Assembly (NCBI GenBank): GCA_013812505.1
Contig: JACCTH010000071.1
Coordinates: forward strand, 1-43,483
Reading direction: 5' to 3'
DNA length: 43,483 bases
DNA from: Acidimicrobiia bacterium
GTDB taxonomy: Bacteria; Actinomycetota; Acidimicrobiia; Spongiisociales; ZC4RG35
Positions 29,928 through 38,911 of the stretch are shown here, piece after piece; positions within the stretch are counted from its first letter, which is position 1; each line of letters begins with the position of its first letter. The translations under genes and the position numbers were made by a program. The notes below the pieces were generated by a model that saw only the letters and a list, made by a program, of their open reading frames with translations, made no database searches and had not been told where the DNA came from.

Positions 29928-31084
29928 GAAGCACCACGCTCACCGCCGAGGGCCGCATGCTCCGCCGTTGGCTGGTCGGGGCCGCGATTGCGATCATCCT
30001 CTTCAATCTTGTGAACCTCGCCCTCCGCGCGCTTCGACCGACCGAGGAAGTCTTCGCTCCGCCAGGCTCGAGCTATGGGACGAATGCCGATGCGTCCCTT
30101 GCCTGGGATGAGCTCCTCGACGCGCTCGGATTTCGCACCACCCGCCTCGAGCAGCCGCTCTCTACCGTCCAGCTCGGGTCCGGCCGGCTCGGGACCGACG
30201 ACACCTTGGTGATCATGGAGCCAGGGTTTTGGCAGCCGGAGCCCGCCGACATTGATCGGCTTCAGGAGTTTCTCGAAGGGGGAGGACGATTGGTGCTCGG
30301 TGGGCAGATGCCGGATGAGCTCATCGACGGTCTTTTTGAAGTACCACCAACCTACGACTTCGATGGCCCGACTACGTCGACAGTTCTGGTCGGAAGCGAG
30401 GTGACGGAGGGAGTTCGATCGATCACCGGCCCGGGGTTCGGGGTGTTCGACGATCCCGGAAGCGGGATTGGTCTCATGGGCAATGCATCTCAGGTTTTGC
30501 TTCTGGCGCAGAGCCTCGGACAGGGCAACATCTTCTATGTCGCCGATGCCGCAGTCTTTTCCAATCGGTTCATAGGCGAATCCGACAACGCATTGTTGGC
30601 AGTGAACCTCGCCGGAGGACGGAGAGTCGTGTTCGACGAGTACGTCCATGGCTTCGGAGGCGAGGGCTTTTGGCAGAACGTGCCGGGCAGGTGGCAGGTA
30701 ATGATCTGGCTGCTGGGTCTGGCGCTGTTGGTTTGGATGGTTGCCGTCGGCCGCCGATTCGGTCCGCCCGAAAGGGTACGGCGCGACTTGCCACCGGAAC
30801 GGCGAACCTATGTCGATTCCCTGGGGGGGCTCATGGCCCGAGCGAAGCAGCCCGAGGCGGCACGAGCGATCGTGCAAAGGGCCACCTGGCGAGAGTTGAT
30901 GGGTCGGTCGGTGGTGGACCGCTCGCGAGAGGCGCTCATCGAGGCGGCCGTTTCGAGAGGGCTCGAACCAAATGATGTCGATCTGATCATCGCTGAGGAA
31001 CGACATGAGGCCAGGCGTCGGAGCGAGGAGGACCTCATCGCGACCGATCGCATCCTCGCCCGAATCTCAGGAGGGCAAAAGTGA
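29924..31084 (+). CDS. DUF4350-domain membrane protein
   Basis: This is a 386-residue protein. An N-terminal membrane helix (about 14-32) precedes an extracytoplasmic DUF4350 domain (GTNADASLAWDELLDALGFRTTRLEQPLS, then DTLVIMEPG and FLEGGGRLVLGGQMPDEL), a glutamine-amidotransferase-like fold without catalytic residues that I can see. A second helix (around residue 250-275, VMIWLLGLALLVWMVAVGRRFG) returns to a cytosolic tail. The GTG at 29924 forms a GTGA overlap with the DUF4129 stop. It belongs to the MoxR operon and is probably a membrane partner of the ATPase. Confidence 0.86.
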   Translation: MRSTTLTAEGRMLRRWLVGAAIAIILFNLVNLALRALRPTEEVFAPPGSSYGTNADASLAWDELLDALGFRTTRLEQPLSTVQLGSGRLGTDDTLVIMEPGFWQPEPADIDRLQEFLEGGGRLVLGGQMPDELIDGLFEVPPTYDFDGPTTSTVLVGSEVTEGVRSITGPGFGVFDDPGSGIGLMGNASQVLLLAQSLGQGNIFYVADAAVFSNRFIGESDNALLAVNLAGGRRVVFDEYVHGFGGEGFWQNVPGRWQVMIWLLGLALLVWMVAVGRRFGPPERVRRDLPPERRTYVDSLGGLMARAKQPEAARAIVQRATWRELMGRSVVDRSREALIEAAVSRGLEPNDVDLIIAEERHEARRRSEEDLIATDRILARISGGQK

Positions 31085-32010
31085 GAGAGCTGCGAGATCG
31101 CTTTCACCAGGAGATTGCCAAAGTCGTCATTGGCCAGACCGCGGCGATCGACGCCCTCTTGGCCGCCGCGCTCGTCGGGGGCCACATCCTGCTCGAGGGA
31201 GTGCCGGGCACGGCCAAAACCCTCCTGGCCCGAGCGGCGGCCCGCGCTCTGGGGCTGTCGTTCTCCCGGGCTCAGTTCACTCCTGACATGCTGCCGTCCG
31301 ACCTCACTGGAACGGTGACGTTGCGCGGTGGCGACCTCGTCTTCCGACCTGGCCCGGTGTTCGCCAACCTGTTGTTGGCCGATGAGATCAACCGCACTCC
31401 TCCCAAAACTCAGGCCGCGCTGTTGGAGTCGATGGCCGAGGGGCAGGTGACGGTTGACGGGGTCTCTCATCTGCTTCCTCAACCGTTCATCGTTGCCGCT
31501 ACCCAGAATCCCATCGAGTACGAAGGCACCTACCCATTGCCGGAGGCGCAGCTCGACCGCTTTCTGATGAAGATCGAGATGGGCTATCCGAGCGCCGAGG
31601 ACGAACTCGCTTTGCTCCGTCTCGATCGCGACGGCCTGATGCCGGCAACTTTGGGCGACGTAGGTGCGGTCACCTCGGCCGAAGATCTTCTTGCCAATCG
31701 TCAAAGCGTGGCCGCTACGACGATTCATGAGGACGTTTTGAATTACCTCTCTTCTGTGATCAGGCGGACCCGTCAGCTTCCTTCGGTCGAGTTGGGAGCG
31801 AGTCCACGAGCCGGAGTCCACCTGCTGGCGGCGTCGCGATCGATCGCCTGGCTGGCCGGTCGCGAGTTCGTGACTCCTGACGACGTCAGCCGTATTGCGC
31901 CCGCTGTGCTTCGACACCGAATCCTGATCCGCCCGGAGGCAGAACTCGAGCGATACTCCGCCGAGGACGCGATCAAGGCGGCGATCGCTTCGGTTCCCGT
32001 GCCGCGGTGA
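31081..32010 (+). CDS. MoxR-family AAA+ ATPase
   Basis: This 309-residue AAA+ ATPase is likely a chaperone that remodels or activates a client complex together with the DUF58 protein next door. Walker A is EGVPGTAKTLLARA, Walker B LLLADEINRTPPKTQAALLESMAE, and sensor 1 FIVAATQNPIEYEGTYPLPEAQLDRF. The C-terminal lid domain contains GASPRAGVHLLAASRSIAWLAGR. GTG 31081 overlaps the DUF4350 stop; GGAGGG lies upstream. The order with DUF58, DUF4129 and DUF4350 is the classic MoxR cluster. Confidence 0.95.
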   Translation: MRELRDRFHQEIAKVVIGQTAAIDALLAAALVGGHILLEGVPGTAKTLLARAAARALGLSFSRAQFTPDMLPSDLTGTVTLRGGDLVFRPGPVFANLLLADEINRTPPKTQAALLESMAEGQVTVDGVSHLLPQPFIVAATQNPIEYEGTYPLPEAQLDRFLMKIEMGYPSAEDELALLRLDRDGLMPATLGDVGAVTSAEDLLANRQSVAATTIHEDVLNYLSSVIRRTRQLPSVELGASPRAGVHLLAASRSIAWLAGREFVTPDDVSRIAPAVLRHRILIRPEAELERYSAEDAIKAAIASVPVPR

Positions 32011-33254
32011 GCCCGACCCCGCGGGCGGCTGGTCTGCTCGTCATCGCCGCACTTTCCGCGCTCGTCATCCCGCCTTGGTTAGCGGCCGGGTTGTGCCTAG
32101 CGATCGTGGCGGCAGTAGTCGCCGATGCCTGGCCGGCCCGCCACCTGCCCGATTTGGAAAGACGAGTGCCACGCAGCCTCGCGCGGGGCGTGCCGGCGGA
32201 GATGTCGGTGACAGCAGACGGCGGTGCGGCTAGTCGGCTGTCGGTGCGCCAGCCGGCCCCGCCCGACGTGCGGATCGAGCCGCAAGAGAATCCAAATCCG
32301 TTGCGGGCGACGATCACAGTTATGCGGCGCGGGCGCCACCGGCTCGAACCGGCCGCGACCAAAAACCAAGGCCCGCTCGGGCTTGGCGCCTGGTATCACC
32401 GGGCCGGGACCGGTGACGAGTTGATCGTCTATCCCGATCTCCCGGCGGCGCGCCGGTTGGCGGTGGCCGTGCGCCAGGGCCGTTTTGCCGAGGAAGGGCG
32501 GCGCAGCCGCGGTCCGTTGGGTCTCGGCACCGATCTCGAACGAATTCGCGACTACCAACCGGACGACGACATCAGACAGGTGAACTGGCGCGCCACTGCC
32601 CGTCGAGGATCGCCGATGAGCAACCAATGGCGGGTCGAGCAGGATCGCGAGATCATCTGCCTCATCGATTCCGGTCGCTTGATGTCAGCTCCGATCGGCG
32701 ACCGGACCAGGCTCGATGCCGCTGTCGATGCGGTCGCAGCAATCTCCGCGGTCGCCGACGAGATCGGCGACCGGGTCGGAGTCGTCGCCTTCGATCGCAC
32801 CATTCGCCGGCAGCTTTCCCCCCGGCGGGCGGGCGGCGTTGCGGTGGTGGCCGCCATCTTCGACCTCGAACCCACTCTCGACGAATCCGACTACGCCCTC
32901 GCTTTCCAAACCGTTGCCTCGGCGAAGCGATCCTTGATCATCGTGCAGACCGATCTCTTGGATTCGGCCGCGGCTCGCCCGCTCCTCGAGGCGACCCGGA
33001 TTCTCTCTCGGAGGCACGCCGTTGTCGTCGCCTCGATTCTTGACGACGACCTCCAACAGCAAGTCGAGACTCCGGCCGCCAATTTGGCCGAGGCCTATCG
33101 GACGGTGGCGGCACTGACCGTCCTCGAAGAGCGAGCGGAGGTGGCGCGCCAACTGCGCGGTACCGGAGTGGAAGTGGTCGAAGCCCCGCTCCGGCTGCTT
33201 TCCTCGGCCTGCGTCGGTGCCTACCTGCGCGCTCGCTCCCGGGCACGGCTGTAG
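32007..33254 (+). CDS. DUF58-domain protein (VWA-like)
   Basis: This is a 415-residue protein. Two N-terminal membrane helices (about 8-23 and 27-41) anchor a cytosolic part with the DUF58 core DLERIRDYQPDDDIRQVNWRATARRGSPMSNQW, followed by a von Willebrand A-like domain (IICLIDSGRLM, the expected metal-site position, and VGVVAFDRTIRRQLSP). DUF58 proteins act with MoxR ATPases. It is the last gene of the operon; the GTG overlaps the MoxR stop. Immediately after it comes the heptamer array. Confidence 0.9.
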   Translation: MSPTPRAAGLLVIAALSALVIPPWLAAGLCLAIVAAVVADAWPARHLPDLERRVPRSLARGVPAEMSVTADGGAASRLSVRQPAPPDVRIEPQENPNPLRATITVMRRGRHRLEPAATKNQGPLGLGAWYHRAGTGDELIVYPDLPAARRLAVAVRQGRFAEEGRRSRGPLGLGTDLERIRDYQPDDDIRQVNWRATARRGSPMSNQWRVEQDREIICLIDSGRLMSAPIGDRTRLDAAVDAVAAISAVADEIGDRVGVVAFDRTIRRQLSPRRAGGVAVVAAIFDLEPTLDESDYALAFQTVASAKRSLIIVQTDLLDSAAARPLLEATRILSRRHAVVVASILDDDLQQQVETPAANLAEAYRTVAALTVLEERAEVARQLRGTGVEVVEAPLRLLSSACVGAYLRARSRARL

Positions 33255-33256
33255 AT

Positions 33257-33305
33257 ACCAGACACCAGATACCAGATCTGGCATCTGGCATCTGGCATCT
33301 GGTAC
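33257..33305. repeat. Array of seven heptamers in inverted halves
   Basis: These 49 bases are exactly seven heptamers: ACCAGAC, ACCAGAT twice, CTGGCAT three times, CTGGTAC. The two halves meet at the palindrome CCAGATCTGG (33272-33281), so the RNA could fold into an imperfect hairpin. It lies 2 nt after the DUF58 stop and 28 nt before hom, so it may be a terminator or a slippage-generated sequence. Confidence 0.8.
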
Positions 33306-33311
33306 GTGGGT

Positions 33312-33328
33312 CCGGAATACCATTCCGG
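33312..33328. promoter_or_regulatory. Inverted repeat just before the hom start
   Basis: CCGGAAT-ACC-ATTCCGG is a perfect 7-bp stem with a 3-nt loop ending 5 nt before the ATG of hom at 33334. TACCAT within it is a plausible -10. It might be an operator, or an mRNA hairpin that limits initiation. No ribosome site is visible nearby. Confidence 0.4.
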
Positions 33329-33333
33329 CACGA

Positions 33334-34602
33334 ATGGCTGTTGGAATTGGAATTCTTGGTGGTGGCATAGTCGGGGGGTCGCTCGCCCGGCGGCTGCTCG
33401 ACGATCGATCGGCGATCGCCGCCCGAACCGGGCTCGACCTCGAGCTGATCCAAGTGGCTGTGCGCGATCAGAACCGAGCTCGCAGCTTCCCAACGTCCTA
33501 TGCCACGTCCAATCCCGAAGCAGTGATCGATCACCCCGACGTCTCGTTGGTAGTGGAGCTGATGGGTGGGTTGGAGCCGGCCGGGAGTCTCGTCAGACGC
33601 GCCCTCGAGCTCGGCAAGCCGGTGGTGACCGCCAATAAGGAGCTGCTCGCGGCACGCGGACCCGAGCTTTTCGATGTCGCCGCCGCCAAAGGAGTTTCGC
33701 TGCTCTTCGAAGCCGCCGTTGGTGGTGGCATTCCCTTGATTCGACCTCTCACCGAATCCCTGGCGGGGGAGAAGCTTTCACGGGTCCTCGGGATTGTCAA
33801 CGGCACCACGAACTACATCCTCTCGGCGATGGAGAGCGAAGGCCAGTCGTTTGGGGAGGCGTTGGCGGCGGCCCAAAAACTCGGTTTCGCCGAGGCCGAC
33901 CCCACCGCCGATGTCGGTGGGCACGACGCCGCAGCCAAGGCCGCCATCCTCGCGGGCCTGGCATTCGGCACCTGGGTGCAAGCCGAGTCCGTCTACCGCG
34001 AGGGCATTGACACTCTCGAATCGGCTGACCTCGAAGAGGCCCGCCAACTCGGCTATGTGGTCAAGCTGCTTGCTACCGCCGAACAACGAACAGGCGGAAT
34101 CTCGGTGCGGGTCCATCCTTCGCTCGTGCCGGTTGCCCATCCTCTGGCCGCGATTCGGGGAGCAACCAACGCGGTCTTCATCGAAGGTCCCGCCGTCGGC
34201 CAGTTGCTGTTTTCTGGTCCCGGTGCCGGCGGCGAGCCCACCGCAACCGCAGTGTTGGGTGATGTCATCGACGCCGCCCGCGACCTGCTCGCCGGGGTGG
34301 AAGTCACTCCCCGTCTGATCATCGGCTCCGGAGCCACCGTCGATCTTGCCGAGGTGGACACCTCTTATTACGTGCGCATGGTCGTCGCCGACAGCTACGG
34401 GGTGCTCGCGGCCATCGCTTCGGTCTTTGGCGACAACGGAGTCTCGATCGCCTCGGTGCGCCAGGATGGACGCGGCGAGGATGCCAGCCTGATAATCGTC
34501 ACTCACTCCGCCGCGGAGCGTTCCCATCGCGCCGCCTTCGATCGTTTGCGCCAGCTGGAAGTTGTCAGGCAGGTAGCGGCCACGATTCGGGTGCTCAACT
34601 GA
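33334..34602 (+). CDS. hom: Homoserine dehydrogenase
   Basis: This enzyme reduces aspartate semialdehyde to homoserine, the branch point to threonine and methionine. The 422-residue protein has the NAD(P)-binding loop GILGGGIVGGSLA, VVTANKELLA, EAAVGGGIPLIRPL, IVNGTTNYILSAM and the catalytic region EADPTADVGGHDAAAKAAILA. A C-terminal ACT domain (about 345-420; VRMVVADSYGVLAAIASVFGDNGVSIASV) suggests feedback control by threonine. The ATG at 33334 was chosen; an upstream in-frame extension begins in the DUF58 gene and repeat array. The TGA overlaps the thrC ATG. Confidence 0.95.
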   Translation: MAVGIGILGGGIVGGSLARRLLDDRSAIAARTGLDLELIQVAVRDQNRARSFPTSYATSNPEAVIDHPDVSLVVELMGGLEPAGSLVRRALELGKPVVTANKELLAARGPELFDVAAAKGVSLLFEAAVGGGIPLIRPLTESLAGEKLSRVLGIVNGTTNYILSAMESEGQSFGEALAAAQKLGFAEADPTADVGGHDAAAKAAILAGLAFGTWVQAESVYREGIDTLESADLEEARQLGYVVKLLATAEQRTGGISVRVHPSLVPVAHPLAAIRGATNAVFIEGPAVGQLLFSGPGAGGEPTATAVLGDVIDAARDLLAGVEVTPRLIIGSGATVDLAEVDTSYYVRMVVADSYGVLAAIASVFGDNGVSIASVRQDGRGEDASLIIVTHSAAERSHRAAFDRLRQLEVVRQVAATIRVLN

Positions 34603-35948
34603 TGCGTTACCTCTCTACCCGCGGCGATCCCGACCGCCCGCCTTTCGCCACCGTCCTGTTGGAAGGGCCGGCCCCCGACGGGGGGCTTTATGTTCCGGAA
34701 AGCTGGCCCCCCTTGACCGTGGCCGCCACCTATCCACTGACCGTTGCCGCCACTCTCACTCCTTTCGTTGCGCCCGATCCGCTGGCCAGGGACCTTGGTG
34801 GTTTGGCCGAGGCCGCTTTTGCGAAGTTCCGTGATCCCGAGGTGGCCCCTCTCCGGGACATGGGCGAGGGCCGCTTTCTCCTGGAGCTCCATTGGGGGCC
34901 CACTCTCGCTTTCAAGGACCACGCTCTCCAGATGTTGGGGCGGCTTTTCGACCAGGTGCTGGCGCGACAAGGACGCCAAGTCACTGTGTTGGGAGCGACT
35001 TCGGGGGACACGGGCTCGGCAGCGATCGCTGCCTGCTCAGGTCGAAGCAACATCAATGTCGTGATCCTCTTTCCTGAGGGCCGGGTCAGCGAGTTCCAGC
35101 GCCGCCAGATGACCACAGTGAAGGATCAGAACGTCAAGGCCGTGGCAGTGGCGGGGACGTTCGACGATTGTCAGGACTTGGTCAAGCAGGCGTTTGCTGA
35201 CCCGTCCTTGGGCCAGGACCTGGTGGCGGTAAATTCGATCAACTTCGCCCGGATCGCCGCGCAAGCGGCCTATTACCTTTGGGGCTCATCCCAGGTGGCT
35301 GCGCCGGAGGTCGATTTCGCCGTGCCGACCGGCAACTTTGGCAATGTCTTCTCGGGTCTCGTGGCACGCAAGGGCGGGGCCCGCATTGGCCGGTTGATTG
35401 TCGCCAACAACTCGAACCACGGCCTGTTCGATCTGGCCGGGCGGGGCATCCTCCGCCTCGGTGACGTGGATCAAACTCTCTCCCCGTCCATGGACGTGGG
35501 GATCCCATCCAACCTCGAGCGTTACCTGTTCTTGCTGGCCGGCGGCGACTCCCTTCGGGTCACGACGTGGCAGATGGAGTTGCGCACCAAGGGAGAAATC
35601 CGGCTCCCTCCCGAGTTGCTTTCGAAGTTCCAATCGGATTTCAACTCCGACTGGTCTGACGACTCCGAGACAACGGAGACCATCAAGCAGGTCTACGAGG
35701 AGTTCGGAGTTTTGGTCGATCCTCACACCGCCGTCGGCTGGCAAGCAGGTGTCCGGCAGAAACGCGACGGCATCCCGATGATCACCCTCGCCACGGCCGA
35801 CCCGGTCAAATTCAGTCCTGCGGTGACGGCCGCCACCGGAGCGACTCCGCCATTGCCACCCGGGTTCGAAGGGGTGCTGACGGCGGCCGAACGCGATCAG
35901 CGAATCCCCAACGACTACGAGGCTCTGGCGTCCTTGTTGAGCAGGTGA
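34602..35948 (+). CDS. thrC: Threonine synthase (long form)
   Basis: This enzyme converts phosphohomoserine to threonine and phosphate with pyridoxal phosphate. The 448-residue protein starts YLSTRGDPDRPPFATVLLEGPAPDGGLYVPE and carries the PLP lysine in TLAFKDHALQML (Lys105), LGATSGDTGSAAIAACSG, VNSINFARIAAQAAYY and VPTGNFGNVFSG. It is the E. coli/yeast-like long type, whereas many actinobacteria carry a shorter enzyme of about 350 residues. It is coupled to hom by TGATG. No thrB follows, although hom-thrC-thrB is the usual actinobacterial order; homoserine kinase must be elsewhere. Confidence 0.94.
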   Translation: MRYLSTRGDPDRPPFATVLLEGPAPDGGLYVPESWPPLTVAATYPLTVAATLTPFVAPDPLARDLGGLAEAAFAKFRDPEVAPLRDMGEGRFLLELHWGPTLAFKDHALQMLGRLFDQVLARQGRQVTVLGATSGDTGSAAIAACSGRSNINVVILFPEGRVSEFQRRQMTTVKDQNVKAVAVAGTFDDCQDLVKQAFADPSLGQDLVAVNSINFARIAAQAAYYLWGSSQVAAPEVDFAVPTGNFGNVFSGLVARKGGARIGRLIVANNSNHGLFDLAGRGILRLGDVDQTLSPSMDVGIPSNLERYLFLLAGGDSLRVTTWQMELRTKGEIRLPPELLSKFQSDFNSDWSDDSETTETIKQVYEEFGVLVDPHTAVGWQAGVRQKRDGIPMITLATADPVKFSPAVTAATGATPPLPPGFEGVLTAAERDQRIPNDYEALASLLSR

Positions 35949-35970
35949 CTTGTAAAGCACCGCGGCCTGC

Positions 35971-35976
35971 TACTAT
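35971..35976 (+). promoter_or_regulatory. Candidate -10 element for rho
   Basis: TACTAT lies between thrC and rho, giving a leader of about 110 nt before the rho ATG. A TTGTAA sits 15 nt upstream, an imperfect -35 at short spacing. The leader contains a weak hairpin (CCCGC/GCGGG). Rho leaders are often autoregulated in other bacteria; whether that happens here cannot be seen. Confidence 0.4.
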
Positions 35977-36095
35977 TCAGTTCACCGCCCGCCTTTCAAG
36001 TGCGGGTTGCTATTGGTCCCGATTCCCTTGATCCCCGCTGGTCATCAACTGTGTAGTAAGGGAGTCCGGACTTTCCCCCTCGACACGAGCGAGAA

Positions 36096-37661
36096 ATGAG
36101 CACACGAGCGCAACTGCAAAGCAAGTCGATCAACGAATTGCGCGAGATCGCCGAGGCAGTCGGCGTCGAAACCGACGGACTGCAGAAATCGAAGCTGATC
36201 AGCGCCCTGATGGCTGCCGGAGGCATCACCGACGACGAAGGTGATACTCCGTCTATCGAGCTACCTACGTCCCGCGTCCGCGTTGATCAACCATCGAATG
36301 GCAACGGTGATGTATCTCGTTCGGGCGACGACGAGTCCGACGACGTCGCCGATGCGGTGATCGAGGCCACCGGGATTGAGCTTGATAGTGATGGGGAATC
36401 GTCCGATCCGTTCGATCGGGACGATTTCCGCGGCAATCGACGTCGCCGCCGTCGCCGGGGCAGTCAGGGCGGCCAGCCGGGATCAGGGAGCCAGCGAGAG
36501 CCCCGCGAATACCAGTCCAATTATGAGCAGGTACCCGAAGGTGACCTCGAGGTGCGTGAGGGTTATCTCGACATCCTTCCTGAGGGCTACGGCTTTTTGC
36601 GGGTTAACGGCTACCTGCCGGGCGACAACGACGTTTATGTTTCGGCGGGTCAAGTCCGCAAGTTCGGGCTTCGAAAGGCCGACCTGGTGGCCGGTCCTAT
36701 TCGTCCGGCACGTGCGCAGGAGAAATTCCCCGCCCTCATCCGCATCGACACGGTCAACGGTGTCTCGAGCGAGGAGGCCTCCCGCCGCCGCCGCTTCGAG
36801 CAGCTCACGCCCCTCTTTCCCGACGAGCGTCTCCGGCTCGAAGTCGAAGGGAAACCCAACGGTGTCCTGACCCGGATCATCGACCTCATCGCTCCAGTCG
36901 GCAAAGGCCAGCGCGGTCTCATCGTTTCCCCGCCGAAAGCCGGCAAGACGACGGTTCTCAAAGAGATCGCGCAATCGATCACCGTCAACAACCCCGAGTG
37001 CTACCTCATGGTGGTGCTGGTCGGGGAACGGCCGGAAGAGGTGACCGACATGCAGCGAACGGTCAAAGGCGAGGTCATCTACTCGACCTTCGACCAGCCG
37101 GCCGAGGAGCACACCCAGGTGTCAGAGCTGGCGATCGAACGTGCCAAGCGTCTCGTCGAGCAAGGCTCCGATGTGGTCATTCTCCTCGACTCGATCACCC
37201 GGCTCGCCCGGGCTCACAACCTGGCGGCCCCCGCTTCGGGAAGGATTCTTTCCGGCGGTGTCGACTCGACGGCCCTCTATCCGCCGAAGCGCTTCTTCGG
37301 GGCGGCCCGCAACATCGAGGAGGGCGGCTCGCTCACGATCCTTGGCACCGCTCTGGTCGAGACTGGTTCGAAGATGGACGAGGTGATCTTCGAAGAGTTC
37401 AAAGGCACCGGCAACATGGAACTGCGGCTCGATCGCAAGCTGGCCGACAAGCGGATCTACCCGGCGATCGACCTCGAACCGTCCGGCACCCGTAAAGAAG
37501 AGCTTCTTTTCGACCGTATTGAGCTCGCTCAGGTTTGGAAATTGCGCCGGGTTTTGCTCGCCCTGGAATCAGGAGCCGCCCTCGAGTTGTTGATTGATCG
37601 ACTGAAGAGCTCGAAGTCGAACGAAGAGTTCTTGTCGGAAGTCGCCAAATCAAGCAGTTGA
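36096..37661 (+). CDS. rho: Transcription termination factor Rho
   Basis: Rho is a hexameric RNA helicase that ends transcription. The 521-residue protein has the Rho_N helical region (5-42), an actinobacterial-type insert of about 100 residues that is Asp/Ser-rich and then Arg/Gly-rich (45-145), the RNA-binding cold-shock-like domain (about 153-225, [14 protein letters not shown]), Walker A PPKAGKTT (279-286), [28 protein letters not shown] and the R-loop region SGTRKEELL. The insert is a common actinobacterial addition linked to extra RNA binding. It precedes rpmE by about 16 nt. Confidence 0.97.
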   Translation: MSTRAQLQSKSINELREIAEAVGVETDGLQKSKLISALMAAGGITDDEGDTPSIELPTSRVRVDQPSNGNGDVSRSGDDESDDVADAVIEATGIELDSDGESSDPFDRDDFRGNRRRRRRRGSQGGQPGSGSQREPREYQSNYEQVPEGDLEVREGYLDILPEGYGFLRVNGYLPGDNDVYVSAGQVRKFGLRKADLVAGPIRPARAQEKFPALIRIDTVNGVSSEEASRRRRFEQLTPLFPDERLRLEVEGKPNGVLTRIIDLIAPVGKGQRGLIVSPPKAGKTTVLKEIAQSITVNNPECYLMVVLVGERPEEVTDMQRTVKGEVIYSTFDQPAEEHTQVSELAIERAKRLVEQGSDVVILLDSITRLARAHNLAAPASGRILSGGVDSTALYPPKRFFGAARNIEEGGSLTILGTALVETGSKMDEVIFEEFKGTGNMELRLDRKLADKRIYPAIDLEPSGTRKEELLFDRIELAQVWKLRRVLLALESGAALELLIDRLKSSKSNEEFLSEVAKSSS

Positions 37662-37677
37662 GTTTGTAAGAGGAGCC

Positions 37678-37929
37678 ATGAGAGCCGAAATCCACCCCAA
37701 ATACGACGAGACCACGGTGCTTTGCTCCTGCGGCAATCGCTTCACCACCCGCTCGACCAAGCCGGGCGAGCTCCACGTTGAGCTTTGCAACGACTGCCAT
37801 CCGTTTTTCACCGGCAAGCAAAAACTGGTCGACTCCGGCGGCCGGGTCGAGAAATTCCAGAGGCGGTACGCGGCTTCGAGCTACGGCTCAAAGAAAAGGC
37901 AGAAGGGCGAAACAGCTCCCACCGAATAG
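37678..37929 (+). CDS. rpmE: 50S ribosomal protein L31 (zinc-binding form)
   Basis: This is an 83-residue ribosomal protein. Cysteines at CSC (16 and 18) and CNDC (37 and 40) make the four-cysteine zinc site of the C+ type L31. [11 protein letters not shown] and [24 protein letters not shown] are family signatures. A basic, slightly extended tail ([13 protein letters not shown]) is present. The ATG follows AGAGGAGCC at good spacing. Its position after rho is the conserved actinobacterial order. Confidence 0.96.
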   Translation: MRAEIHPKYDETTVLCSCGNRFTTRSTKPGELHVELCNDCHPFFTGKQKLVDSGGRVEKFQRRYAASSYGSKKRQKGETAPTE

Positions 37930-37965
37930 AGGGGTCCGACCCCTCATCTGGCGGTCAGCCCCTTC

Positions 37966-38907
37966 ATGAGCACCGAGCCCTCCCCGCCCGCGGCGATGAC
38001 AGTCGGTGGGCAGGCCGTGATGGAGGGGGTAATGATGCGAGCCCCCAACGCCTGGGCGGTGGCAGTGCGGCGGCCCGACGGTGTCATCGAGGCGATTCGA
38101 AACGATCTTCCCCGTCTTTCGGCTCGATCGAAGTGGGCTCGCGTCCCGTTGGTCCGCGGGGTTCTCGTCCTGGGGGAGTCCCTGACGCTTGGATTCCGGG
38201 CCCTCTCGTGGTCGGCGCAGAAAGCTGCCGGCGACGCGGAAGAGGAGCTAAGCAAAGGTCAGATCGCCGTTTCGATGATCGTCGCCCTGCTGTTCTTCGC
38301 CGGGCTTTTCATCGTTGCCCCTGCCGCCGCCGCTCGCTTCCTCACAGATGACCGTTCGTTCTTGTACGCTGCGCTCGAAGGACTGGTCCAGTTGGGGATC
38401 TTCCTCGGCTACCTGTGGGCGCTGGGCCGCTCTTCGGAGCTGCGACGCATCTTTGCCTATCACGGGGCAGAGCACATGTCGATCCATGCCTACGAGGCCG
38501 GGGAGCAGCTGTCGATCGATCGCGTCAGCCGCTACCGCCCTGAGCACCCCCGCTGCGGCACCTCGTTCCTGCTCCTCGTCATGCTGATCGCCATCATCCT
38601 CTTCGGACTGTTAGGGCGCCTCCCTTGGCCGCTCCTTATCCTCAGCCGTCTTGTGGGCATCCCAGTGATCGCTGGCATCTCCTACGAGCTGCTCAAGGTT
38701 TCGGGCGGGCATCAGAACACTTGGTGGGGCAGATTTCTAGCGGCGCCGGGGCTTTGGCTGCAGAAGCTCACCACCCGGGTGCCCGAGGAAGACCAGATCG
38801 AAGTGGCGGTGGCCAGCCTGCTCTCCTCCCTCGAACCGCCGCAGGTCGACGAGGTCCTCTCCCGGGGCCCGGTCCCCGAAGCCGCCCTCGCCGCCCGCGC
38901 CCTTTAA
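37966..38907 (+). CDS. DUF1385 membrane protein
   Basis: This is a 313-residue protein with the DUF1385 signatures [36 protein letters not shown] and [20 protein letters not shown], and about four membrane helices. The conserved histidine- and glutamate-containing motif near residue 165 (HGAEH) suggests a metal site, but the function is unknown. It lies between rpmE and prfA, a position conserved in many Gram-positive bacteria. The stop is 4 nt before the prfA GTG. Confidence 0.9.
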   Translation: MSTEPSPPAAMTVGGQAVMEGVMMRAPNAWAVAVRRPDGVIEAIRNDLPRLSARSKWARVPLVRGVLVLGESLTLGFRALSWSAQKAAGDAEEELSKGQIAVSMIVALLFFAGLFIVAPAAAARFLTDDRSFLYAALEGLVQLGIFLGYLWALGRSSELRRIFAYHGAEHMSIHAYEAGEQLSIDRVSRYRPEHPRCGTSFLLLVMLIAIILFGLLGRLPWPLLILSRLVGIPVIAGISYELLKVSGGHQNTWWGRFLAAPGLWLQKLTTRVPEEDQIEVAVASLLSSLEPPQVDEVLSRGPVPEAALAARAL

Positions 38908-38911
38908 CACC

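Noticed and set aside
33257-33305. Short tandem repeats read as a possible CRISPR array
   Set aside because: The units are 7 bases, contiguous and without spacers, and no cas genes are present.
33217-33333. Longer reading frame for hom
   Set aside because: The extra 39 residues come from the DUF58 gene and the heptamer array; the Rossmann start MAVGIGILGGG begins at 33334.
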